A DNA stretch of 64,000 nt from Marthasterias glacialis (lineage: Eukaryota > Echinodermata > Asteroidea > Forcipulatida > Asteriidae). The translations under genes and the position numbers were made by a program. Under the pieces are notes generated by a model. The model was not told the DNA's origin. It was given only the letters and a program-made list of their open reading frames with translations, and did no database searches. Below are positions 1 through 13,537 of this stretch, piece by piece; positions within the stretch are counted from its first letter, which is position 1; each line of letters begins with the position of its first letter. The DNA lies in NCBI GenBank assembly GCA_911728455.2, contig OU452235.1, forward strand, positions 9,044,351-9,108,350. Direction: 5' to 3'.

Positions 1-50
1 TCCTTTAATTCTTCAGCCAGCATACTGATATGTCCATAGTCCAAGGATTT
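1..50 (-). CDS. Possible exon fragment at left window edge
   Basis: The minus strand reads KSLDYGHISMLAEELK through the window edge with coding-like composition. An AG after a modest T-rich tract (CTTTTTTATTATCATGCGGAG) could be its acceptor. Family not recognised, and no upstream exon was found between here and the LAPTM4-like gene. Confidence 0.25.
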
Positions 51-299
51 CTCCGCATGATAATAAAAAAGTTATTACTGATCAACAGATTTCACCATTA
101 GCTGAGAGGAAATCCAATTTGAATTTGCAAATCCTGTTGATGGAAAAAACCCTTGATTTAACGCTGAATTCCTGGGATTCTAAAAAAGCCAAGAGGCACA
201 TGATATTTGGGAAGAATACGCCAGTGGGAATTGCTAGTCAGGAGACAGGATCTTAAGGGATATAAAGACATAATCTGACAGGCAAGCTGTTATCAAGTT

Positions 300-2640
300 G
301 TATATACTGTACCGTCTCGGGTTTGCTTGAAAAAGCAGTTGACATGTGCTGGATGTGATCTTTACAAAGCTGCTACAAAAACAAGCCGTAATGCTGTCGT
401 TGTAACACAGTAACTTGAGAAAATCACAGGGGAGTACATGTAGGTAGGCATCAGTTTTGTAGGAGTCATGTTTGTCTTCATTTTGAGGTGACTAGATCTA
501 CAAATAAATCTCTTTTTATTAACAAAATAGAATTTGTCAAAGACAACAACTGGTTAATATTGAGACATAAAGGATGTCAAAATTGCATTATTTTAATTTG
601 AAAGCTCATTGGTTATAAAAAGAGCTCATAACAGTACCAGTCCTCTCGGGGAAAACTGTCTAGATTATTGTCTAAGCCATGTCAGTCGATGGAAATAGCA
701 TTTGAAGATCCCACAAATCACCATTGCTTCAATTTGTTATTGCTGAATTCCAATTTAAGCAGAAAATATTGCTTAATAGTTTGCTGCTAAGCAAAGAAAA
801 CTAAGAAGGATACCAGTCACAGACTGTACATGTGACAAGTTTTCTTTTAGCTGGTAACCTTATTCTGGTAAGCATAATTGTTTTGTGCGTAGCTACTTTT
901 GGGGGTTCAAGCTGCTCAATGAAGTTTGGCCGAGCCTGAATGTGGCAAAAACTCCCGACAAAACATAAACCTTTTTGGTTGTTTTCACTAGAACGTGACC
1001 ATGGAACTTGATGAAGTTAAGGGACAGGTTGGCTGCATTGTGTATTTATTGAGAACTAGAGTATAGACCTGATGCACATGACGTCATTCGAGTAGAGCTT
1101 GTCGATCAGAGGTCAAAAGAAGGTAGCTCATTGGGCCATTTTGTGCGTCGCTCGTACGCAGATCTGCGTTTTCCATGATTGCATTCGTTTTACCTCTGAG
1201 ATGGCAGCATGATGACATCAATTCATCATGTTTATTGGAATTATACTCTACTGTTGGAATACAGAACAAACAAAAGCTGCTTTTATTTAAACAATCTTGG
1301 GCTGGAATACAATTTTATAAGAAATTAAAAATTGGTTGTCATTCATGACCCAAAGAAAAGGAACAAAATTATCTTTAGTTGTGTTTTCCAAATTCTTCCA
1401 TACAATTTGGGATGATGTATAGTGTGCATACCATCACATACTTTAGAAGGTTGCAAATGTTATTTGGTAGTGTGGTTGTTTTATAGCGTGGATCTCTCAT
1501 GACATGAATAATAAACTTTCCAGTGGTGCTTTGAAATGTTCCCAAAGCTGTCTTGCACTTCAATGTGCTGTTAGAAAATGTGCGCTCGTTAATCAAAAAA
1601 TGTCTTGAATATTGAGATGTTTGATTTGTTTGTGTTTTGCTTGGATTTATCTTGCTTGGATGGTCTGCGTTTCATCATCAGAACTGAAAGAATGAGGTTG
1701 TAACTCAACCGTATGTACATCCCAAAGGCGAATTATTCCCTCTGGCCTGGAGAAAATTCCACGTGTCGTCAGTGAGAGGACAAATCCCCGAATTAAATTA
1801 TGGAGTGCAGCTCTCCCTGTTTGGGATGAGTACAATTTGATTTGTGGCTTAGGGGTAGGGGTAATCATTCACATGGTCTGATTATGGGAGGTGATTGTAC
1901 ACATTATGATTGGCTGACTGGATGGGTGGTCGGGATGTAGATGAGAACACTCTCCGATTCACAGGAGCTTGGATGGAGAGCAGCTAGTCAGGAGATTAAG
2001 ACTGTAGTGCTACTAAGAAGCGTTGATAGGGACCTGATGAAGGCTCAGTGGATAAAGAGTGTCATTTAGTATAAGAAAAATTGGTGAGTAACCTGATGTC
2101 TTGGACTAGAGTAGACTTTACCTGGATTACATGTACATGAAGACCAAATTCACAGTTGCAATATGGGATGAAGGGAATTTGACTTTTTTTGTTTGTGTGT
2201 GTGCATTTAGGCCTACTGGATATGCCGTGGACTTACAATGTAAACTGGATTGTAATTCTTTTGAATGCACACAATGTGATATAGTGTGCCGTGGTGGAGA
2301 AGGCTCCATGGTTCACTCATGGTTCGCTGTACATTGTCACTCTTTGTAAAGTGAATACAATAGTCATTTTAAAAATAGTAACAATTTACTAAATAATAAT
2401 TATAAGTAAGACATCATGTGTAATTAAATATTATGTACACAAACTTTGGACACAAACTTTGGACTCGGACTTGATGTTGTAGTGACTCGGGGCTCAACTG
2501 AAAATGTTGAATTATTTAAATATGTGAAAAAGAAAACATTTTAAAGTGACAATATTGAACATTGAGATTTCCCTTCAGGGTTTACTTAACATTTCAACCA
2601 GTCTCCTGCTAGTCTTCTTAAAAAAAAAACCACCCAAACA
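300..2640. other. No gene seen
   Basis: AT-rich, only short random frames on both strands; nothing recognised. Confidence 0.6.
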
Positions 2641-2642
2641 TA

Positions 2643-2974
2643 ATGGAATTCTATCTCTGCCATTTCAACGTCGCATGTATTGTGGTGATTGTAGTGTCCC
2701 TAGCCGCTTGCGCCGTCAACGGCGCATTGTCGCGTCTAGCCGCCTGGAACCAGTTTTACTGTATTATTCAGCACTTGAATACGCCCTCTTTTGTCAAGCA
2801 CTGAATAACACATTTAGACAATGTGACAGCATGACGCGACTATGCGACAGCACGACGGGATTATGCGCCATCACGACACGACAATGCGACTGTGACGGCG
2901 CAAGGGGCTAGGGACACTACAATCACCACCATACATGTACATGCGGCGTTGAAATGGCAGAGATGGAATTCCAT
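2643..2974. mobile_element. Foldback element with about 85-bp inverted arms
   Basis: Left arm ATGGAATTCTATCTCTGCC, then GATTGTAGTGTCCCTAGCC; the right arm is its inverted match (GGCTAGGGACACTACAATC, then GGCAGAGATGGAATTCCAT). The centre has degenerate ATGCGACAGCACGAC-type repeats. Non-coding. Confidence 0.8.
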
Positions 2975-3309
2975 ACAAACAAGTAAACAAATTTTTATTT
3001 TGTTCTTGTTTATACATTGTCTATTTTAAAAAAAAATAAAAATAGTAACTGATGAGGAGTAAAGCCCACTTATTCAGTATTTTTTCTCCATTTAGTTTTA
3101 TAATTTGGCATACACATGTATACAAACTGACAGGCTTTAGTTATTTAAAAAAAAATACTTTTAAAGTTAAGGGTCGTATTGACTTGGACGCAATCTTTTT
3201 TGTTACCCTTGATACGGATTCCACCTAAATGATTCAGGATTTGAACTCGGACTCAACCAGGACTCTGGGATTAATTACAACTGAATGCTTTTTTATGAAA
3301 TGGCTATGG

Positions 3310-3645
3310 TTGTATAGATTTTAAAGTAGAATATAATGATTCATATAAATATTCCTTGAAATTGCGTGGTCTTTGTTTAATTTTGTGACAGAACACAGTC
3401 CGTCATTTTGTAGAACCAAATTGTTGACTTCACAAAATGGCGGACCGTATGTTTCGATGAAGAGTTTTGTTCCGCTGATTTTATTTTCAGAGACAAAATG
3501 AAGGTTTTTTAAATTACTACTCACTAATTACAACACACTGTATGTGTTTCATTGCATGAACAACTCTTAGATCAAGGAGCAATTCCAAACAGCAACATTT
3601 TATAAGATTTGAAGTCCTTTAAATTAACATAGGTCCAAATGTAGG
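3310..3645. repeat. Dispersed repeat, copy 1 (GAACCAAATTTGnnGAC family)
   Basis: Shares CCTTGAAATTG(C/T)GTGGT, TTTTGTAGAACCA, CAAAATGGCGnACnGTATGTTTC and GAGCAATTCCAAACAGCAA with 49248-49676, and part of this with 23828-24190. Ends lost. Confidence 0.7.
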
Positions 3646-3824
3646 ATTTTGGTTTGGCATGTTGATATTTAGTTTAGTGGGTTTTATAGAAAACAAATCC
3701 TGTTGGAGTTTTTGTAAATAAAAAATATCAGAGAAATTCTGAACCACAGGTAACTTAAGTGTATGATGATTAGGGAAAGTTTTTAGTTTATTTATTTACT
3801 TATTTATTTATTTTTTTTTTTTTG

Positions 3825-4060
3825 CAATTCGCCCATCACAAGGCTCAAAGGCCACTCGAGGTGTGGGCCTCATTTTTAAAGGGATAGAAACCTGCCCCAA
3901 TGTGCAGAAAAAAAGGCATGGAGAGATATAAACGCAATTCTCTTCACAGCAAGAACAGGTAGGGTTAAATGAATCCGTTGCGAGACAAACATAACTGCCT
4001 CTTCCTCTTCCATTAAAAGAAACATATCAATGAATACACTGGATGGTAGAAACAGCAATT
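3825..4060 (-). repeat. Fragment related to the 60.4-kb remnant
   Basis: Contains CACAAGGCTCAAAGGCCACTC and AACAGGTAGGG-type sequence similar to the end of the 60405-60795 remnant. Short and diverged. Confidence 0.35.
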
Positions 4061-4262
4061 TACAAATGTCTACATGTTTAATAGTCTAAACCAAATGCAT
4101 TGTATAATCTTGTTTAGACATGAGGTCTTAGATAAACTACATTATATAAAACAAACAAGTGTGGAATATGTATCTTTATTAGGTATCTTTATTATATGTT
4201 ACTGAAAAAAAAAAGACTGAAGCTGCAGCTTAAGTTGCTGTGCTGATGGAAGTGCATGTTAA

Positions 4263-4560
4263 CCCTTTAGAGACCATAGCGGCCGCAAGCGGCTGTAGCT
4301 AAAACGCCCATAGCGGCCGCAGACGGCCGCTGTGTTTGACCTCGTCTCATTGACCTGAAAAAGGTCATGATAGGTCACGTGATGAGTTAACAATTCTCAA
4401 TGTTTCCCATGGTAACATTCTAACTTCTAAATGTAAAAAATACAGAAATTGCTGTTTAATATCTTCAGGGAAATATTTTTATTGAAATGGAAATGTTACA
4501 AAATGTCACACGTCTGGGCGTATTAGGATGATTTTGAACAAACTTGTGGTCTCTAAAGGG
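4263..4560. mobile_element. piggyBac-type MITE
   Basis: Exact TIR CCCTTTAGAGACCA / TGGTCTCTAAAGGG with TTAA on both sides (4259-4262, 4561-4564). CCC-starting TIRs with TTAA duplications are the piggyBac signature. 298 bp, no transposase. Confidence 0.85.
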
Positions 4561-4894
4561 TTAAGTAAAAATTCATACAGCATTTTCCCCTTATTAAACA
4601 AGTGATAAATTGAACAAAATTGAATTTTCATTTACTGGTAATGATGATTGTACATGTAGCTTGGCTTAAACCTTCTAGGAGAGTCTGGTTGTATCGCAAT
4701 TCCCAGAATTTTTTTTCTTCTTACACTTGATAAGCTTTGTCACATGACCCTATCCTTGTTGCCGCAGAGTTTTTTTTTTAATGTGCCTTCGGTGGTAGAG
4801 TGATGTGTTAAATATGGAGTGATCTTGAATGACTGTGTGCCACTCACTGTAGAAATCATGGGGCAATTTGCATATTTAAGGTCTTAGACCTTAT

Positions 4895-5203
4895 CGTCGT
4901 GTGCCTGGTAAAAGGGCGTAAGGTTTTCTGCCCTTTTACCGGGCACATCAAGTATTTCGTCCCAGTATTAAAAGGACATAAGCAATAAAATGGCCCCTGA
5001 CATGAAAAAATATGGCATTATTGTTACATTTTTGTCGCTAGAATTAACCCCAAGACATGTTTTCCTATTCCCATGCAGAATTTAACATTCCTATAAAAAC
5101 TTTTGAATGGCAAAAAGTCGACCAAAATACAAAATGTCACATCATTTGCTTATGCCCTTTTACCGGGAACTTGTTTTTACGTCCTTTTACCGAACACACG
5201 ACG
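4895..5203. mobile_element. Foldback element with repeated CCCTTTTACC motifs
   Basis: Ends CGTCGTGTGCCTGGTAAAAGG / CCTTTTACCGAACACACGACG, with extra subterminal copies of CCCTTTTACCGGG. 309 bp, no transposase. Confidence 0.75.
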
Positions 5204-6122
5204 TTTATGCTTAAATATGAGGATTCAATAGTAGACATTTGAGGCTGAGCAGCAGAGGTTTTCTACCCCCACCGGCTAATTGTTGGCAATTTGAGTCATA
5301 AAATGAAAGATGACAATTGAACGTACTTAATGCTACAAAATATGATCACTACAAATGTTGAAATCCCTTCGACGTCATCACACTATTTTATTGGTTATAA
5401 ATTGCAACGGAAAAAAATGGCCTGCACGTTTCAAGTATTGCGTGCACAGTTTGAACCTGGCACAGACAATTCATTACCATGCATACGACCCACAAAATGA
5501 TGAACTGGTAAATAGACTTAGCTGTCAATATGAGGAGTCCAAAGAGTACAAAAGTTGTCTAATAAGAGTAATCTGTCATTATATGGGAGCAATATTTTAG
5601 GGACATTGCCAGAACTAACCGTTGAAACTGATACTTTTGCCTGGGAAAAAATAATGTAAGCAAATTTGGTCTAGAACTTAGTGGTTGGAAATTTCTAACA
5701 AAAAAACTCTAAAGAACTTCTTGACCCCACTACATGCAGACAATAACTTGTTAAACAAAGTCTGCTCCAACTTATTTTAGGTTTTTATAATATAAATGAG
5801 TACAATTACAGTTTGATATTACAATCTAATTAGCTACAGATTATTATAATATTATATCCAAAACCAAGAAAATATTTCAATGATATATAAGGATGATATT
5901 CCTGTACTTTTTTATAACTTAAAAAAAACTGAGTTGCCTAAAAGTTTTCCCCTTTTTTTCTTATTAGTGTTGAAGATCTGATAGTACACACTGTACATTC
6001 TTTACACTTAACCATGTTAACAGAGTGATTTTGAAGTATATATTACATAGTTAGTTTTATGGTTTCATTTTTATTCACAATGTAAAACAATCAGATAAAA
6101 CAAAGGCAATGTGAGAGTATTA

Positions 6123-6239
6123 GGCCATGTCTGAATTGGCAGCTAGAGTTACGGCTACGGCTGGTGCGCTGCGTCATCATGCCTTGAAATGTAGGTTGTA
6201 GTAACAGCTGTAGTCACAGCCGCCAATTCGAATACGTCC
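6123..6239. mobile_element. Small PIF/Harbinger-like MITE
   Basis: GGCCATGTCTGAATTGGC and its imperfect inverse GCCAATTCGAATACGTCC are flanked by TTA on each side. 117 bp. Confidence 0.5.
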
Positions 6240-6740
6240 TTACAAAGAACACACGGTTACACCACACACATGTACAGCTCAAAATAAATCGCATTGAACA
6301 TATAAATCTGTTATTAAAAAAGAAAATTGACATGTGCTTGGTCAGACATATCAAAAATGTTATTGTTGGTATTTTGGCAAACATGTCAGTAGATTCCTGT
6401 CTACATTTCTCTTTTCAAAGATAGGCCAAGAGGTTTTTGGCGACAACATGTATTAAATCTTAGTGAATGTGTGGTTCTAAGAAGAACTGGAGGTTGACTC
6501 AATATTTCAAACTGTGTGCTCTGTTGGTCATTGGGAGAATTCAGGAGAGCAAATCCTTCTGTTAGAATCATGTACTGAAAATGACACTTAACATTAATGT
6601 ACATATAATGCATATTTACTAAACACAGGAATGGCCTATAGAGAAATCGATATAAACATCATAAACCTAAACTTAAAATTTCAACAAATTTGTTGATCAA
6701 TGTTGTTTTTTTAGAGGAAACATGCAGTTACCATGTTTTT

Positions 6741-6746
6741 TTTATT
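6741..6746 (-). terminator. Possible polyadenylation signal of the LAPTM4-like gene
   Basis: AATAAA on the minus strand about 580 nt past the stop codon. It is the nearest canonical hexamer I noticed. In such AT-rich DNA it could be chance. Confidence 0.25.
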
Positions 6747-7325
6747 ATAAAAGTTTGTTTAAAGCACGTGGCCAACATCAGTATTTGTGAAAGACCAGTA
6801 TCCGCACTTTGTGTTACCCAACGTATACATTAACAAAAACTGTGAAAGTTTAAGCTCAATCGGTCATCAGGGTGACACGAAAATAGTGAAAAATGCCTAA
6901 AATGTTTTCACTATTTTTAAAAATTGGGTTTTGGACACAATTCCAAATCAAAAATATATTTTTTTTCTCAAAAACTATAACATTCATTTCAAGCAAACAG
7001 TTTCAAGGGAAGTTTTCAACCACAAGCATTTTTTATGTGTAATTTTGTGAATAATTTCAATCTTAACCACTGTTGTGCACACCCTGGCCAGATGGTACAT
7101 GTACATATAAAAATGAGCGTGTACCTCATTTGCATATTACTGAGCTTTCAATATACGTTAGGATTTAAAAAATAATGCAATGCTGTAAAAAAATTAACAC
7201 AGTTTCAGTCAGAACAAGTGTAGGACTGATAGCTTGGCATGAAACAATACAACAATTCCTGTAGATTATTGGCTCTTGAAGATTAACGAGACCTCCCCGT
7301 AGTATTTCCTCTCAGTATGGATGAT

Positions 7326-7403
7326 CTATTGTCCCTCGCGAGCCATGCCAGCCTTGGAGTTGAAGTGTTGATACAGAGACCAGTTGGCGATCACAAGATG
7401 AAT
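7326..7403 (-). CDS. LAPTM4-like gene, terminal coding exon 6
   Basis: 25 codons plus TAG after a pyrimidine-rich acceptor (TTCCTGGTTTATTAG). It finishes TM4 and adds the W-x-x-YQ tail ending GMAREGQ. It was chosen over another acceptor near 6569, which would give only five residues, because it continues the hydrophobic segment and the family's tail pattern. Confidence 0.72.
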   Translation of the reverse strand: MHLVIANWSLYQHFNSKAGMAREGQ

Positions 7404-10400
7404 CTAATAAACCAGGAAAAACAGGTTCCAGAGTGGATTATCTGCCAATCTAATGCATCGTTTCCATCCAAACAGTTCATGACAATTGCTCAAGTGGATT
7501 GTCAAATTAGATGCAGTAAACAGGATGCTACTTGTACCTTTTTTAAGCATACCATCTACAAAATTGTCAACTCTCCCTGATTCTGCAGAAAGTTCCCTGG
7601 AAATAAACCAATCTGTCCATGTTCTAATGAACAAATTTGAAAATCTCCTTGATTATGGAACTTCTTCTCTACTGTGTAGAATGTACATGTAATCCTAAAT
7701 ATCTCCCTAGTTGTTGTACAAAATCTGCCTGATTGCAAGATGCAAATGTTGGCAGCTCTGCATCTACATGTATGTATGCCACAGGCTCTAACATGTCTAA
7801 GGGCTCATTATGTAAGAATGCATTGTGAATAGAACATCAGAGGTGCTAGGAACTGAATGTGTTACAACTCCTGTGAACTTCGGTCTTCTTTGAATCAGGT
7901 GCTAAGGGAACAATTGGCTCAATTTCACCTTCACGGCTGCTTACCACACAATTCTGCATTTATAGCTCCCTGCAAAGCGCAGGATTCTTTGAACAAGAAG
8001 TGCAGAATTCTGCAGTAAGTACCATGAAATAGGGCTCTGATGAACATAAAACTCATTTTTGATAAAACAGGTTTCTACAGTTACAACATGTTCTCATGTT
8101 GAAATTATTAAGAGGAATTGTCATGAATCATGATACCACCACATTCACTTGATTGATGTTTGCATGTGTTGGTCCTGAAGGAGCATATTTCAAGTAAAAG
8201 GTGTCAGACATGTCTACAAAATCTACAGAGGATATTTTGTTCTACAATATGTGAATGTGGATCGTTGCTTTTCTTACAATACATGTACATAGTTTTTATG
8301 ACAGGAAAATGGGTCAGATATCGATGACACAGTTGCTCAAGATGGATCTGTGGACAGTGACATCTATTTGGATAACATGGATCCCACATCACATCACATC
8401 ATCTCGTTTGAAATGACCCAGAAAATCTGGTGCATTTACTTCACCCTGAGTTATGGAGGTTTGATATTGACTATAAAAAAATGTGTATCCGGAATGTGGT
8501 GGTCACGTTCTAGTAAGGAACTGTCCATGAAAACAAGTGTTGAGTTGGAAAATGAGAGTGGATGAATATGAGATGCTTTGGTTTGATGGAATTACGTGTC
8601 CCAGGGTGTCAACGTGGTGGATCAGTTGGGATAACGCCAAAGATTATAGAGCGCCAAAGGCGCAAGATGGGGACCTCTGACTGAAATGTGAAATCCCACT
8701 GGACGCCATTTCAGCAAGTAACTCTTTTGATACAACAATAGATCAGTGCAGATTAGTGCAGACAATGACCATTGCTATCAATGGGAAACAAACATTCACT
8801 TGCTGAAATGGCGCCCATGCGTATTTCACGTTCCAACAATAGATAGAGCTCCAGTTCCCCATCTTGAGCCTTTGGCACTCTATAATCGTTGGAACACCAA
8901 CAGGTGACTTGTCTAAGTCACATGTTATTCTTCATATCATATACAGGAATTGGCAAAGTTACATGTACTGCAAAGAAACATGTTATCTTATCTCACTTTA
9001 ATTAATAGAATCCATGAAATGTTGAAGCAGTTCCCAAAATGGTACTTACATTCCAGATGGCTCTGATGACATACCAGATCAGTAAGAAGAGGAAGTAAGG
9101 CTCATTAGCCAACCCCTGTAAGGAGATAACATGTAGAATCCAGTTGTTAATAACATACTTGCAGTTCTAATCATAATTGTTGAGTCTCGCCAAAATAATC
9201 AACCCCAATCTTGAACGTGTTGAGGGATGGCTGTTCTAATGGGTTAGCTCGGCGGTCACGTTGGCGTAGTGGTATCTTTCCTAGCCTTCCGCCTCTAGGA
9301 CCATTGGTTTGAATCTCACTGGGGGGGGGGGGGGGGGGGGGCACTATGTGGATTGGGTTTTCAATCCCTACCTGATGGCATGGGTTTTCCCTGGAATAAG
9401 TCTGGGGTTTTCCTCCCACATCTAAAACTGAAATTTCCTTCCTTGTCTTCTCTCCATGGGGTTCTTGGCTAGTATAGTTATTAAGTTTACTTTCTGAGAA
9501 ACCGTGGCTTCACAACCAGAATTAATAAATAAATAAATAGATAGGACCCTATATAAATGAAAAAGAAAAGTTGGGGTATGAAGGGAGCAGGGTCATATGT
9601 TTTACTTCTGTCTTTTGTGAATGCTTTAAAGCAATAAAATCAAAAAGAAATTTTAAACCAAACATGCGAAGTAAAACAAAAGCTATTGTTTAAGCTTATT
9701 TATTTATTTTATTATTACACATCCAACAGCGCAGTAACAGGATGAAAAAGAGACAATTAAGAAATGTTCACTTTAAGATGTGGAGAGAAAGAGAGGAAAA
9801 AAACCCAACCAATTCACATATCACTTCTCAAAGTGCTTGGTTCTGTAACAGGCCTATGAGTTGTCAGGATTTTTTCCCGATTTTAGAAATTATTATTTTT
9901 ATTATTATTATTTTTGAAATTCTTCCTAACCTTAAAGTGATTCTTGAAGATGTGAAATTGTGTCAAAGCCTGTATAGCTTTCATTCATACTGATGCAGAG
10001 ATAAAGACACCTTAGTATAATGATGAACTTAAATAATGTAATAATATGGACAGTCTCGCTGACAAAAGGATGGCAAATTGCAAAAAATTTGCAGAAAGAC
10101 CTCAGTAGAAATGCCTGCACTAGTTCTCTTTTGCCCCTACTAGGCTTGAAAGCCATGGTAGGTCACTAGGTGCCTCAGAAATAGTAGCAACATTTCTCAA
10201 ATCCCTGTCAGAACCACCCGTTTCAAAACAGCTCCAAACCTTTTTTTATTGATATTTAAAAAAAAAGTTCCTCTTCAGTTTTTAAGCTGCTTTTTACATT
10301 AGTAATGTTTAATGTGCCATTTTAAACTTTTCATAGCTCTTTTTAACAAAAGGGGCATTTTATTCTCTTGAAGCCCCAGCTCAACATTGGTAAACTGACT

Positions 10401-13400
10401 GTAAATGCTTCCATTCTTTGCACAAATCAAGATATACATAATAAAACCAACCTGGGAAAAAGTCAGCTTATTTCAGTTTTTTCATTTGCGAGAAAACTGT
10501 AAAAATGCTTTCAGCAGTTTGTGCGCATTCCTGTAGGCAGAGTTTTTGTCTCACTGAGACGAAAACTAATTTTGGATCTTGTTTCATTTATTATTTAAAA
10601 ACGATAACACTTCAGGCAGAAATGATTCAAGGAAAGTTGTCTACCATCATTATCTTTATACCATGTAAGGGATATGTACATGTAAATCTGTGAACTTTTG
10701 TTATTCTTCACATCAATGTTGAGCTTGGGATTTAATATTGAATATTGAACATCAGTCTTTATCCCCGGTGCCAAATTATTAATTACAAATATTATCTATT
10801 GAATTGTTTGCCGCAACCACTGTTGATTAAATGATTCAAACTGGCACCTCTCATCACGGGGCAAGCTCAGTGGTCTAGTCATTCAGATGTCTGCTCGAAT
10901 CCCACCTGAGTAATATGCATATGGATTTGTTTTCCCTGCAGAACTTGGGAAAACACTGAGTTTACAGTGATAGTAAAACGAAATTATTACCCTTGAAATG
11001 GTTTTTATCCGCCTGGACGAAGAGATGGACCTTACAGATTTTTCAGGTTGTTTAGGTTTTAGTACAAATGACATTCCTGTTGTAATTTGTCTTCTTTCAA
11101 GTGAGGATTTTAATGACAGCTTGCACAAAAGTATGTGGAATCATTACCAGTAGTACATGATGCCTTGAATCATGGTAAGTGGAATGTTATTTGCTTAGTC
11201 AAGGCACAGCTTGTTTACACCAATGAGTAATGGAGATGTCGGAGGAGTTAGAGATTAAGTTTCAGGCGAATTGTTCATTGAACCTCAAGGCTGGAAATTT
11301 CAACGTTTTTTTTCTGAAGAAGAGGTAGATTCTGGTCATGATATTTGTTTGGTTTTATTGGCTGGAGAAAGGGTGTGCTGCAGCTCAGAAATTACTTTGC
11401 AGTACATGTAGCTAGTTTGCATTCTCAGCTGTATGTACATAAAGGATGCAAAGCTTGCCACGCTTAGCAACCATGTGATGCATACTAAAATTTGTTTTGC
11501 AGTATTTTACCTTAAAAAATAATGAATATTTTACAAAACAACTTTTGCAATGTCTTCTGTATCTTGTATTTTATCCACTCTCTTAGTTTTTTTTCCCCTG
11601 GTAGTGTTTTTTATCATGTTAATTGTGCAGCCACACGACTCGTCACTAACGTGCCTGTAATCCGATAGAAGACCGAACACAACAGCGCGACAGATTGTCT
11701 TCCCGATTCCCGCAGGCAAAAGGACAAGCTGTCCGTTTGTCCCTCGACCCCCTCTCCTAATCCATCATGACAAAACACTTACCAGCCATTATTGGCATCT
11801 TGTAAGGTGCTTATTATTTAATGCTGGTCTTCAATTCCCGCAGAAGCTCTTGAATTCATGCATGGGAATGAGGCCATGTGGAAAAAAGAGATTGCCATCA
11901 TACTAACAAACTCCAGTGATCTGTTTGATGAAACCTGACCTTTTTTTTCCCTTTCGCATTTCCAAATAAATTGTCAAGTAATCAGTATTATTTCCAAATA
12001 CTTGACCTACATTTTGAAATACATGTATTTACTCCTTACTCTGTACTTACATGTAAAATACATCGATGTAGATCAGGATTATCTCTCCAAGTGAGAAATC
12101 ATTAAAATGATGCCCCCATATAAATGTTGGTTATTACATTTTCGTTTTTTCCCAGTCATGATATTGTCTTCTGTGTCTGTACCCATCTTTGTGGTTACAC
12201 TAATCAATACCGTCTACCCCCTCCCACCTCTTTTGTCTCCTTCTTGATAGCTTCTTTTTATTGGTATATATGTATTGCTTCTTCTGACTGTATTCTGCTC
12301 CTTTTTTTCACTCCATCTTCACCTGACTGCTTCTGTCATGTCTGTTAAACTTATAATATACTTGTTTTATAAATTGTGTTCCCTATTTGCCATCATGGCC
12401 TATGAGAAAGACTCTGCTAGGGTTAAGACGTGAGGCCATTAATATTAAACTATTACCTGGAGCTGGTCCTCAGTGATGACTCCAAGGTAGATAACACATC
12501 CCAGTTCGAATACCGTACCGATGGCCACGACAACACTGAAGAATGCGGCAGACCCTGCGCTGTACTGTAATTCAATCATACAAATTTGTCATCGGTTAAC
12601 ATTTAAAAACTTTCACAGAAATTGGCCCTTTGTGCAATCGATATGTTTACCTTATAAATCATTTCATTAGCTAATAAAGTGTAGAGGCTCTGTGGCTGTA
12701 CAAGAAATGTGTATATCCTGTCAATTGCGTATTAAGTCATTGCGTCACACGCATGCACATCTGCTGCAGGCCCATTTCTGGTTCCAAAGCTCTGGCATAC
12801 ATTTGTGTGTAATTTTACCAAAAAATCACACATTTCATCATTGTACAAAGGCATTTCTTTTGACACAAACTTATGAATTTGAGAAGACCTCAGATCTTCG
12901 AAGAGCGTAAAAGCCAAGTGTCCAACTATTGAACTTTACTTACATAAATCCTGATACAAGAACTAGCTCAATGCAACTCCTATGGGCTGCTTGCAATCGG
13001 TTGGAGCAAGTTTGAGGGAAGTGGGCGTGGCTTACAGTGGAATTATGTCACACTCACCAACAGGGTACAGTGTATTTACTATGTACATTTATTACATCTT
13101 TCAAACCTTTGATGCTCATCAAAAATTTTAAAAGAAGGGAGACTGGATAATGTCATGGGACCATGTAATGTGACCGTCCTGCAGTTGTACAAAATACATG
13201 TACATAGGTACACATGTAACTACAATACATGGGCTCCTTGAACTTCATGCACATACATGTACATGTACATACAGTGTAAATACTTGTAAAACACATCTTC
13301 CTCTCTGTTAAAGTCTGTAGCCAATGAGGCATTATGCAATCCCTATTCTGTTTTTTGTAATAATTTTAATGAGCTAAGGGATTCCCGTAAAACATGGTAT

Positions 13401-13488
13401 GGATACTCTGTTTCTGTCTTTTTTATAACCTGTGTATGTTTTTTTGTTTTTTTTTGTATATTGTGCCATGTGTTTGTGCAAATAAAGA

Positions 13489-13537
<49 letters not shown>

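Noticed and set aside
6401..6569. Alternative last exon for the LAPTM4-like gene
   Set aside because: In the required phase it stops after five residues, while the exon at 7326-7403 completes TM4 and the family's tail.
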